DNA of 64,000 nucleotides from the NCBI RefSeq assembly GCF_002310815.1, contig NZ_CP011033.1, positions 744,001-808,000 on the forward strand, in the 5' to 3' direction. Origin of the DNA: Pseudoalteromonas tunicata. GTDB lineage: Bacteria; Pseudomonadota; Gammaproteobacteria; Enterobacterales; Alteromonadaceae. The notes below the pieces were generated by a model. That model was given only the letters and a program-made list of their open reading frames with translations. It made no database searches and was not told where the DNA came from. This document shows positions 26,329 to 34,415 of the stretch, one piece after another. Every line of letters begins with the position of its first letter. Position 1 is the stretch's first letter. The translations under genes were made by a program, and so were the position numbers.

Positions 26329-29300
26329 ATGAGTACGTATTCGTTTAGTTTTGAAGTTGATGGTTTTGATGAAAATTTATTCACATTACAGCGATTTAAT
26401 GGCAATGAAGCCTTGTCTTGCTTATTTTACTTTGACGTTGAACTAAAGTGCCTTGATTTAAACTTAGAATCAAAGCAACTCCTTAATAAATCGGCAAAAC
26501 TCACCATTTTTTTGAATCAAAAAGCAATTCGTACTGTTAAAGGCATTATTAATTTATTTGAAGATACCTATTATTATTCGAATGCTGTTTTGTATAAAGC
26601 GCGCCTTGTCCCGCACGCGTGGGCATTAACAAAGTTTGAATCGAACGAAGTGTATTTAGATCAAACAATTTCAGAAACGCTCAGTTGCATTTTGGATGAA
26701 ATAGGCCTGTCTTCAACTCAATATAGATTTGATTTTAATAAAGAATATAGAAAATGGCCTTTTCGTTTGCAATATAGCGAGTCGCATTTTAACTTTTTGC
26801 AACGCTTAATCGAACGAGAAGGTATTTATTACTATTTTGATAGCACTAAAGAGAATGATGTTTTAGTGTTTACCGATAATATTGCTAGTATTCAGCCAGC
26901 CCAAACAACCCCGTTGTTATTTCAACCTCTGAGTTCAGTGAAAGTGTCTGACGATGTTGGATTTATTTCGAGTTTTATTTGTAAACAACAAAGCCTGCCA
27001 CAAAAAATAGTCTTGCGTGATTTTAACGAGTCTTTACCTTCTTTAGATGTGCGTGGGGAAATTGAGGTAGATTCGATGGGGATGGGCGAAATTAATCTTT
27101 ATGGCTTAAATATTTTAACTCCCGAAGAGGGGGAGGCTTTATGTCAGGTGCATGCCAATAGCTATTTGTGTCGCCAAGAACAATTTATTGCTGCTTCAGA
27201 ATTGGCCTTGATGGCCCCAGGCGTTAGTTTTAAGTTACAAGATCATCCAAAAGCAAGCTATAACCAGCATACTTATATTTTAGAAAGTATTTCTCACTCA
27301 GGTGTCAATGTCAGCGTAGATGAAGGCAACAACGAAACAAACTTAAGTACTGCTGCGTATGAAAACAGTTTAATTGCTTATTCATCGATACATGAATATG
27401 CACCACAACGAACCACTAAAAAACCCGAAATCAATGGGACATTAAATGGCATTATTGATTCTGAAACCGACGGAGAATATGCCGAATTAGACGAATTTGG
27501 TCGATATAAAATTAAACTTCCTTTCGATCGACGTAACCGAGATGGCGGCAAGGCATCCCATTGGATCCGAATGATGCAACCCTATGGAGGAACAAAAGAA
27601 GGTATGCATTTCCCTCTGCGTAAAGGGACTCGGGTCTTACTGAGCTTTATTGGCGGTGATCCAGATAAGCCTGTGATTGCTGGGACAATTACCGACTTAG
27701 GTGAGCAAAGCTCATTAGTGAACTCTCAAAACGCAACAAATTCTATGATCCGCACCGCTGCCGGTAATAAAATTGAGATTGAAGATAAAGAAGGTCGCAA
27801 CCGTATTAAGTTTGAATGTCCAACCAATAATACTTACATGCACTTAGGGGCGCCCAATCATGATGGGTCAGGGTATGTGCTCATTACCGAAGGTATTGAA
27901 CGCAAAGATATTCAAGGGGGTCAGCGCCTCACAATTCAAGTTTTAAGTGAAAATCCGACTCATACTTTCTCTGAATCTGACCAAAGTACAGCTACTGATT
28001 ATTCAGACATTCAAGAATTTAAAGTACTCGATCATGCCGGTATGGTGGTTGAAACAATGACAACTGATATGGAAATTGAAGGGAGTTATTTAGTTGAACG
28101 TCGTTGTGGGCCTAAATATTTATTCACCGATGGTAATGAGCACGTTTATGGTGGCGGTGATGTGTATGGTTTTGGTAATGGCTATGAAGAGTCCCATTGG
28201 CGAGAAGCGGATGATGGAGGCGTTCATCCTGATGAGGTATTTAAAATATTAGGGGATGATGGCGAAGTTTTTGTTGAAGAAGATGGCCAATACTCTCGTG
28301 ATTATCAGAAAAAAATTGATGGCGCAATTCGGTTTGATCCCGGTAATCATCAAATAGAAAAAGTATGGTCAGATACTTTCTCATATCAAAATGGCAACAA
28401 TTATACTTGGGGCGATACTTGTGATTATGAGTTTGGCAATGGCTATGCAGAAAGCCATGTGGATACCAATGATGACGGTAGTCCTGTTAATCCGTTAAAC
28501 AAAAAAGACTGGCCATTTGATTTAGCCATACCGCAAGTGAGTGATGAAAATCCACATTTAGTGGCGGTAGGTGCAATTAACGGTGTCTACGTCAAGCTTG
28601 ATGGTGGCAATACCGGAGTCGAGAAAAGCATTGGCAATGCTTATGAATATAGCCATGGTAATAGTCTTGCGGTGAGTTATGCCTGTGATGAAGAAGAACA
28701 CAGTTATGGCGGAGAAAAATACGAAGCGACTTACACTAAAGAGGGTAAGCTGGTAGGTTCTGAGCATAAAAAAAATGGTGTATGCACCGAAATAGAGCAA
28801 ACCCCTGATGGGGATTTTAAAGAAGAGACTATTTCTGATGTGTCAGGTGTCGGTAAAGTGACCACAACGAATGTCTATGCTTATGGTGCACCTGTTTCTT
28901 ATGAAATTGTACGAGAGCCTGCACCAGGTTCTACTTTTAGTTTTAAAGGGGATGGATTACCTACGATTGAAATGAAAATGGAAATCGATGTTGGAGCCAC
29001 GGAGATAGCTACGCATATAGGGGGCATGAGCAACAAAGTTGAGATGGAAGCGTTAGGCATGAAAAATGAAATCACAATTTCTGGCGCAATTATGTCCAAT
29101 ACCATCGAGCTTTCAGGTTGCCCATTAGAAACCGAAATAAAAACAGGCGATGATGGGTTAGAAATAAAGGCTTGGATTGGGCCTTTAAAAACGATTATGG
29201 AAACACGGGCCCTTGAGCTTGAGACTAAACAAGCATTGGAGCTAAAAACTAAAACATTAGAAATAATTTCAAATCAACTTCAGCTCGCTTCAACAAATGC

Positions 29301-29358
29301 TCAATTAACAAACAGCCAAGTGCGTTTAGCTAACTCATTAATAACCTTAATTAGTTAA
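26329..29358 (+). CDS. vgrG: T6SS spike protein VgrG (TssI) with long C-terminal extension
   Basis: A 1009-residue spike protein. Residues 1-370 are the gp27-like region (LQYSESHFNFLQRLIEREGIYYYF is the classic VgrG block). Residues about 373-470 are the gp5 OB-fold (GRYKIKLPFDRRNRDGGKASHWIRMMQPYGG, then FPLRKGTRVLLSFIGGDPDKPVIAG). RTAAGNKIEIEDKEGRNRI begins the beta-helix stalk. From residue 500 on there is a roughly 500-residue extension with three related motifs, FGNGYEESHW near 611, FGNGYAESHV near 702 and IGNAYEYSHG near 767, then a beta-helix-like tail. No catalytic domain is recognised in it. The following genes encode DUF2169, DUF3540 and a PAAR-like protein, so the extension may be a longer stalk or a docking surface for them. 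Confidence 0.92.
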   Translation: MSTYSFSFEVDGFDENLFTLQRFNGNEALSCLFYFDVELKCLDLNLESKQLLNKSAKLTIFLNQKAIRTVKGIINLFEDTYYYSNAVLYKARLVPHAWALTKFESNEVYLDQTISETLSCILDEIGLSSTQYRFDFNKEYRKWPFRLQYSESHFNFLQRLIEREGIYYYFDSTKENDVLVFTDNIASIQPAQTTPLLFQPLSSVKVSDDVGFISSFICKQQSLPQKIVLRDFNESLPSLDVRGEIEVDSMGMGEINLYGLNILTPEEGEALCQVHANSYLCRQEQFIAASELALMAPGVSFKLQDHPKASYNQHTYILESISHSGVNVSVDEGNNETNLSTAAYENSLIAYSSIHEYAPQRTTKKPEINGTLNGIIDSETDGEYAELDEFGRYKIKLPFDRRNRDGGKASHWIRMMQPYGGTKEGMHFPLRKGTRVLLSFIGGDPDKPVIAGTITDLGEQSSLVNSQNATNSMIRTAAGNKIEIEDKEGRNRIKFECPTNNTYMHLGAPNHDGSGYVLITEGIERKDIQGGQRLTIQVLSENPTHTFSESDQSTATDYSDIQEFKVLDHAGMVVETMTTDMEIEGSYLVERRCGPKYLFTDGNEHVYGGGDVYGFGNGYEESHWREADDGGVHPDEVFKILGDDGEVFVEEDGQYSRDYQKKIDGAIRFDPGNHQIEKVWSDTFSYQNGNNYTWGDTCDYEFGNGYAESHVDTNDDGSPVNPLNKKDWPFDLAIPQVSDENPHLVAVGAINGVYVKLDGGNTGVEKSIGNAYEYSHGNSLAVSYACDEEEHSYGGEKYEATYTKEGKLVGSEHKKNGVCTEIEQTPDGDFKEETISDVSGVGKVTTTNVYAYGAPVSYEIVREPAPGSTFSFKGDGLPTIEMKMEIDVGATEIATHIGGMSNKVEMEALGMKNEITISGAIMSNTIELSGCPLETEIKTGDDGLEIKAWIGPLKTIMETRALELETKQALELKTKTLEIISNQLQLASTNAQLTNSQVRLANSLITLIS

Positions 29359-29362
29359 AAGC

Positions 29363-32263
29363 ATGAAAATAATCAAGTCGTTACAAGCATCATTACTGAC
29401 TAAAACGTTTCAATACAATCATAAACATTTTTTTGTGTTTTCATCGTTATGGGGCTTTCGTTTAGATTCAGGTGACGCCGTGCTTGAACAAGATCTTTGG
29501 CAAACAATTGGCGAATCAATAGGCAAAGAAACTTTACTCGATGAAGCGATGCCCAAAGATCAGGCTGAATTTTTAGCATTTGGAGCAGCTATCTCGGTAA
29601 ATAAAAAACCAGTACCGCAACTTGATGTAATTATTGAATTTGCAGGATTAAGAAAACACTTAGTGGTATATGGAGACCGATATTGGAAAGGAGTAGGACC
29701 GCTTAGCTACCCTTCTGAACCAACCCGTTTTACCTCCATGGCGCTTAATTATCAGAATACCTTTGGCGCAGGATCTGGTCATTACAATACATCTGGGTTT
29801 GGCTGTGGTGAAATAGAGAAAAATGGCTTAGCACTGCACTGGTTGGCTAATATCGAAAATGCTAGCTATCCCGTGACCACCAAATCAATCGATTACTCAC
29901 CCGTTTCATTTTTACCTTTAAATCAATCATGGCCCATGCAACAAGCACTTGTTGGTACGTATGATGATGAATATCTACAAAATCATATGCCTGGACTTGC
30001 AGCTGATATTGATTGGTCTTATTTTAATGTCGCGGCGCAAGATCAACGATTCGAACGATATTTAATCGGTGATGAGGGGTTCTCTATTCGAGGTATGCAT
30101 TTAGATAAAGAAGTCATTCAAGGTGTTTTACCAAGTATCAAACCAAGAGGCTTTATTGTACGAAAACAGTTATCTAGCATTGAAAAAATAGCACTCATTG
30201 ATCAATATCAAACACCCAATGTCGAGCAGTTTGAAGAATTAACATTTAACTTAGATACTGTTTTATTTTTCCCTAACTGCAATTTAGGTGTGGTGATCCA
30301 CCGTGCAACAGCACAAATACATCATCCTCAAGCCCAAGATCTTGAAGGTTTATTGCTGGCTCATCAAGGCTTAGGTGAAGAGCAAAAACCATTAGCCTTT
30401 TATTTCGCGGAGTATTGTAAACGCTGCGATCCAGCGCAAAGTTATAAATATTTACTCGATTCACGTTCATTATTGCCCAATCATATCAATTGTGGCTTTT
30501 TGGCATTGCAGCAAAGCATCCCCAATCAAAACGCCATGGTGGATAACATGTCATCTTTTGCTGGTGGGCAAAAAGAGAGTGCACAACAACAAGTAGACCA
30601 AGCAATTGAGCAACAAATAGCTGAACTGAAATTGCTCGGTAAAAATGATGACGCAGATAAGTTATTGGCTGCAACAAAGCAAAAGATGACAAGTTTGCCG
30701 GTGTCAGATGAAGCAAAACAACTCAATGAATTGGCCGATAAAATCTTGCCCGGCGCAAAAGATGGCAAATTAACTGCGCAGAATATCGATTTATCAACAC
30801 TCAATCTTGAGGCGATGCAACAGATGCAAGAGGCCATGAAAGAGATGGCGCAAAGTAAAAAACAACAAACCATAGATGAAATTAAAACACAAATTACACG
30901 CTTAAAAAAAGAATCTGCTTATGTGCAAGGCGTTAATGCATCGATTGAAAAGTTAGCATTCATGCTTGAACAATTAACCTTACCACTTATTTTGCCTAGA
31001 CCTTCTAATGAAGCTTTAAAGCAAATCAGAACATCATTAAAACAAGCCGATAACTTTTTGAATGAATCGATGGCAGTCGAAGTTGCTAGTCTTATTCCAT
31101 TAAATGATGAACAACAAAAGCAATTAATACTGCTGCAAAATAAAGTGTCTTCAGCTGAAAATGACAAAAAACTCGATACCGCTTTTGAGTTTATCAAAGA
31201 TAGTTATTTAAAAGGCGCACATTTTATCGAACATGCGCGCTCGCCTCATGCTGGTCGTGAAGAGCAGATCAGTGAAACGCTCAAAAAAGAGTTAACTCAG
31301 CAGCTGAATTTTTCCACGCTAGACTTTGCATTTTGTACTTTAAAAAATCTCGATTTTTCAGGTTGCTCGCTTGCTACGGCTTATTTTGAATTTACTCAGC
31401 TCAGTTATCTTATCTTCAAAAATACAGATTTAAGGTTTGTTAATTTTGCCCATGCCACGGTATCACACACAGTATTTGAAGCATGCATTGTTAATACGGT
31501 GAACTTTGGTGCTGGGAAGTTTAAGCAATGTCATTTTAAAGGGCTTGATTTTAATGAGGTAACGTTTGCTAAATCGACCTTTATTGAGTGTACTTTTAGC
31601 GATTGTTTGTTTGGTGAGCGCCAAGATGCGTGGCTTGAAACTGAGTTAACCCAGTGCTCCTTCACTCGCTGTCAATTACCAAAACTCAATTTTATTGAAC
31701 TACAGCTGACCTATACACAGTTTAATCAATGTGATTTAAGCGAATGTAATTTTATAAAACCAAATTTGACCCACAGTGCATTTGTTGCGTGCACATTCAA
31801 GGGCACCAATTTTGTGATGGCCCAATTACCGCATGTGAGTTTTAAGCAATCTAAATTAGAGAATGCGCGTTTTGTCGGTGGATGCCAGATGCAACATACT
31901 TGTTTTGACCAAGCAATGATTCATGCTAGTAACTTACGCGATTGTGATTTAAGCCAAGCGAGTTTTAATCAAGCGGATATATCAGGGTCTGATTTTGGCA
32001 GCTCTTTACTCAACAATGCTGATTTTAGTCATTCGATAGCACAACACACTCAATTCATTGAAGCTAAGTTAAGAAATGCACTCTTTTTAAAAGCCGATTT
32101 ATTTGAAGCTAATTTGATGAATGCAGATTTACGCAGTGGTCAGTTTAAAGGGGCGAACTTATATAGTGTCAGTTTTTTAAATGCGACTATCGGGAAAACA
32201 GATTTCTCGGGTGCAAACTTAGACAACACGCTATTGCAAGATTGGAGGCCTATTTTTGAATAA
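29363..32263 (+). CDS. DUF2169 domain protein with C-terminal pentapeptide repeats
   Basis: A 966-residue protein in three parts. Residues 1-350 are DUF2169 (RLDSGDAVLEQDLWQTIGE, FGAAISVNKKPVPQLDVIIEFAGLRKHLVVYGDRYWKG, MPGLAADIDWSYFN), a family linked to T6SS spike loading. Residues about 390-620 are a Gln/Lys-rich helical segment with coiled-coil character. From about residue 649 onward there are pentapeptide repeats of the A(D/N)LXX type (LDFSGCSLATA, ADLFEANLMNADLRSGQFKGANL), predicted to make a right-handed quadrilateral beta-helix. It starts five bases after vgrG. It could be an adaptor for a cargo or the cargo itself. No toxin motif is visible. Confidence 0.82.
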   Translation: MKIIKSLQASLLTKTFQYNHKHFFVFSSLWGFRLDSGDAVLEQDLWQTIGESIGKETLLDEAMPKDQAEFLAFGAAISVNKKPVPQLDVIIEFAGLRKHLVVYGDRYWKGVGPLSYPSEPTRFTSMALNYQNTFGAGSGHYNTSGFGCGEIEKNGLALHWLANIENASYPVTTKSIDYSPVSFLPLNQSWPMQQALVGTYDDEYLQNHMPGLAADIDWSYFNVAAQDQRFERYLIGDEGFSIRGMHLDKEVIQGVLPSIKPRGFIVRKQLSSIEKIALIDQYQTPNVEQFEELTFNLDTVLFFPNCNLGVVIHRATAQIHHPQAQDLEGLLLAHQGLGEEQKPLAFYFAEYCKRCDPAQSYKYLLDSRSLLPNHINCGFLALQQSIPNQNAMVDNMSSFAGGQKESAQQQVDQAIEQQIAELKLLGKNDDADKLLAATKQKMTSLPVSDEAKQLNELADKILPGAKDGKLTAQNIDLSTLNLEAMQQMQEAMKEMAQSKKQQTIDEIKTQITRLKKESAYVQGVNASIEKLAFMLEQLTLPLILPRPSNEALKQIRTSLKQADNFLNESMAVEVASLIPLNDEQQKQLILLQNKVSSAENDKKLDTAFEFIKDSYLKGAHFIEHARSPHAGREEQISETLKKELTQQLNFSTLDFAFCTLKNLDFSGCSLATAYFEFTQLSYLIFKNTDLRFVNFAHATVSHTVFEACIVNTVNFGAGKFKQCHFKGLDFNEVTFAKSTFIECTFSDCLFGERQDAWLETELTQCSFTRCQLPKLNFIELQLTYTQFNQCDLSECNFIKPNLTHSAFVACTFKGTNFVMAQLPHVSFKQSKLENARFVGGCQMQHTCFDQAMIHASNLRDCDLSQASFNQADISGSDFGSSLLNNADFSHSIAQHTQFIEAKLRNALFLKADLFEANLMNADLRSGQFKGANLYSVSFLNATIGKTDFSGANLDNTLLQDWRPIFE

Positions 32264-33317
32264 ACAGCAACTACAAGACCACATCAAAGGGCTCACTTCA
32301 AGTGCTCCGGTTTTAAATGATGAAAATTTAAATCAACAGGATTTATCTGATATTGATTTATCTGGCGGTGCGTTTAGTAAAACTGTGTTTCGTGGGGCTA
32401 ATTTACAACGGACTAATCTGGTACAAGCAACCTTTGTTGATTGTGATTTAAGCCTGGTAAACTTTGCCGGGGCACATTTGAACGAAGCTAATTTTATGCG
32501 CTGCAAGTTTATTGAAACTCAGTTACCCCATCTTGATTTGCGAAACGTTAATTTTATCGAATGCGATTTGTCACATGCCAATTTCAGCCATACTCATTTT
32601 ACCCAAATAAATTGTGTTAATAGCCAATTAAATCAAACCAATTTAAGTGGTGCACAGTTTAAAGAAACCAGTCTGCTTGATAGCTCCTTGAAGGGGGCTA
32701 ACCTCTGCGACACAGTACATTTTCGCACTAACTTTATAAATGTTGATTTTGCCGATGTGCAATTAGATAGGGCATTACTCGAACTCGTATTTTTTCAAAA
32801 TGCTGTCTTTACCGATTATAAATTCCAAGTTGTGCAGTTTAAAATTTGCCAATTTAGAGAAAGTAAATTGCAGCGTTGTGATTTTAGTCAGTGTGATTTA
32901 CACCAATGTGGTTTTATGGAAGCCGAGCTAGAGTCTGCTATCTTTACAAAGGCTAATTTAAACAATGCAATGTTTATCAAAGCAAATTTGAAAAACTGTG
33001 ACTTTAAAAATACTCAGCTTGGCCAAGCTTTATTTAATGAAGCCTCGCTTTGTGGCAGCCAATTAAATAATGCACAGTTGCAACAAGCTCAGTTTACAAA
33101 AGCGGATTTAAGTCAGTGTAATTTTGTAAATGCAGACTTAACTTATGCCGATTTGTCACATGCAAATGTCACATCAGCTAATTTTAATGGCGCAACATTA
33201 TTTCGCTGTAATTTACACCAAATTATTGAAGAGCAGACATGCTGGGACAATGCCGATCGCAGTATTGCTTTAGCAACTGATCCCAAAAAAGCCAAAGCAG
33301 AAGCCTTTAGCCAATAA
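32256..33317 (+). CDS. Pentapeptide repeat protein (TTG start)
   Basis: A 353-residue protein that is almost wholly pentapeptide repeats (for example DLSDIDLSGGAFSKTVFRGANLQRTNL, split here as the D-L-S-x-x pattern), with a short N-terminal helix and a C-terminal tail (ADRSIALATDPKKAKAEAFSQ is non-repeat). The start is the TTG at 32256: a GGAGG Shine-Dalgarno at 32244-32248 lies seven bases upstream, and there is no better ATG before the first repeats. It overlaps the stop of the DUF2169 gene by eight bases, so the two are translated together. Repeats match the end of the preceding protein in type, so it may form a second half of one long beta-helix or be a stand-alone cargo. Confidence 0.8.
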   Translation: MNKQQLQDHIKGLTSSAPVLNDENLNQQDLSDIDLSGGAFSKTVFRGANLQRTNLVQATFVDCDLSLVNFAGAHLNEANFMRCKFIETQLPHLDLRNVNFIECDLSHANFSHTHFTQINCVNSQLNQTNLSGAQFKETSLLDSSLKGANLCDTVHFRTNFINVDFADVQLDRALLELVFFQNAVFTDYKFQVVQFKICQFRESKLQRCDFSQCDLHQCGFMEAELESAIFTKANLNNAMFIKANLKNCDFKNTQLGQALFNEASLCGSQLNNAQLQQAQFTKADLSQCNFVNADLTYADLSHANVTSANFNGATLFRCNLHQIIEEQTCWDNADRSIALATDPKKAKAEAFSQ

Positions 33318-33335
33318 CATTATTAGGATGACATC

Positions 33336-33977
33336 ATGCAGCAAAATATTATTCCACTACCGCAAAGTAATACTGAATTATGCACTGGAGTGATTAAATT
33401 TAAGCATGTCGAATATTGTATTGTGCACGCGAGCAATGGGTTACATCAAAGCCAAAAAGCTGCAAGTTGCCTGATAGAGCCCCAAGTCGGCGATGTTGTG
33501 ATGCTGTGTAAAACAGGTGACGTGTCGTACATCATTGCAATTTTACAACAAGCTCAGCCTACAACATCAATTAATCTGACCGGTGATATTAATTTATCAA
33601 CCGCAGGTGCGCTTTCCATTCATGCGGCCAAAGGGCTCGATTTACACACTCAAGGCAAGCTTAGTCAGCTTTGTTCTGAGTTACAGCAAGTCAGTACGCA
33701 GCACATCGTCACTACCACCGATCTCAATGTTCATAGCCAGCAAAGTAAATTAACTACCGAGCAGGCACAAATTCATGCCGAGCAATGCCACTCATTTATT
33801 AACCGCGTTTATCAACGAGCAGATCAAGTTATGCGCTGGGTTGAAACCATTGAGACTGCGCAAATAGGCAACTTAGTGCAATCTGTCAGGCAAACATGGA
33901 ATGCCCGCAGTAATAATACCGTGATCACTGCTAAGCAAGATGTAAAAGTCGATGCGCAACGAATACATATGGGGTAA
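33336..33977 (+). CDS. DUF3540 protein (gp5-like spike accessory)
   Basis: A 213-residue protein of the DUF3540 family, usually found beside DUF2169 and DUF4150 genes in T6SS clusters. The first 75 residues look like an OB-fold (ASCLIEPQVGDVVMLCKTGDVSYIIAILQQ), and the rest has regular short strands (INLTGDINLSTAGALSIHAAKGLDLHTQGKL) like a beta-helix stalk. That arrangement resembles a miniature of the VgrG gp5 part. It starts 18 bases after the pentapeptide gene and ends three bases before the PAAR-like gene. A structural role at the spike tip is inferred from family context. Confidence 0.8.
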   Translation: MQQNIIPLPQSNTELCTGVIKFKHVEYCIVHASNGLHQSQKAASCLIEPQVGDVVMLCKTGDVSYIIAILQQAQPTTSINLTGDINLSTAGALSIHAAKGLDLHTQGKLSQLCSELQQVSTQHIVTTTDLNVHSQQSKLTTEQAQIHAEQCHSFINRVYQRADQVMRWVETIETAQIGNLVQSVRQTWNARSNNTVITAKQDVKVDAQRIHMG

Positions 33978-33980
33978 CTG

Positions 33981-34391
33981 ATGTTTGCTAAAACTCAAAT
34001 GGGTGGAATGGATTTTGCGTTTCCTGATGTGTGCTTAACACCAATTCCAAGCCCGGTCGGCCCAATTCCAACACCTATTCCTTATCCAAATATTGCAATC
34101 CCTATGATGGCAATTCCAAGCCAATTTAAGGTCTTAACTATGTGTATGCCAAATCATAATTTAATGACTATTACGCCTATGAGTAATGGTGATAATGCAG
34201 GGTTATTTATGAATCCGCTTTCTGGCATGGTCATGGGGCCGCAGCGCAATTTATTTGGGAGCGTAAAAACCCTGATAGGTGGATTACCAGCGACAAAAAT
34301 GTTGAGCCCTTCAGGGCAAAATGGGGTGAGCCCAGGTGCGTTTGGTATGAGTTTAGCGCCAAGCCAAATTAAATTATTAATCATGGCTTAA
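33981..34391 (+). CDS. DUF4150 PAAR-like tip protein
   Basis: A 136-residue Pro/Gly/Met-rich protein of the DUF4150 (PAAR-like) family: AFPDVCLTPIPSPVGPIPTPIPYPN near the start, then a conserved GLFMNPLSGMVMGPQ and GLPATKMLSPSGQNG. The family caps the VgrG spike in place of a canonical PAAR. Here the domain stands alone: no effector domain is fused to it. No other PAAR gene is in the island, so this is the probable tip. The ATG follows the DUF3540 stop by three bases. Confidence 0.82.
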   Translation: MFAKTQMGGMDFAFPDVCLTPIPSPVGPIPTPIPYPNIAIPMMAIPSQFKVLTMCMPNHNLMTITPMSNGDNAGLFMNPLSGMVMGPQRNLFGSVKTLIGGLPATKMLSPSGQNGVSPGAFGMSLAPSQIKLLIMA

Positions 34392-34415
34392 TGAATCATT
34401 TACTAGGGACTTAAC

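Noticed and set aside
30273..31197. Several open frames on the minus strand inside the DUF2169-pentapeptide gene
   Set aside because: They arise from Gln/Lys-rich codons read on the opposite strand, giving Cys/Ser/Leu-rich proteins without starts that fit.
33981..34391. Toxin domain at the end of the PAAR-like protein
   Set aside because: The protein is only 136 residues and is accounted for by the DUF4150 domain.
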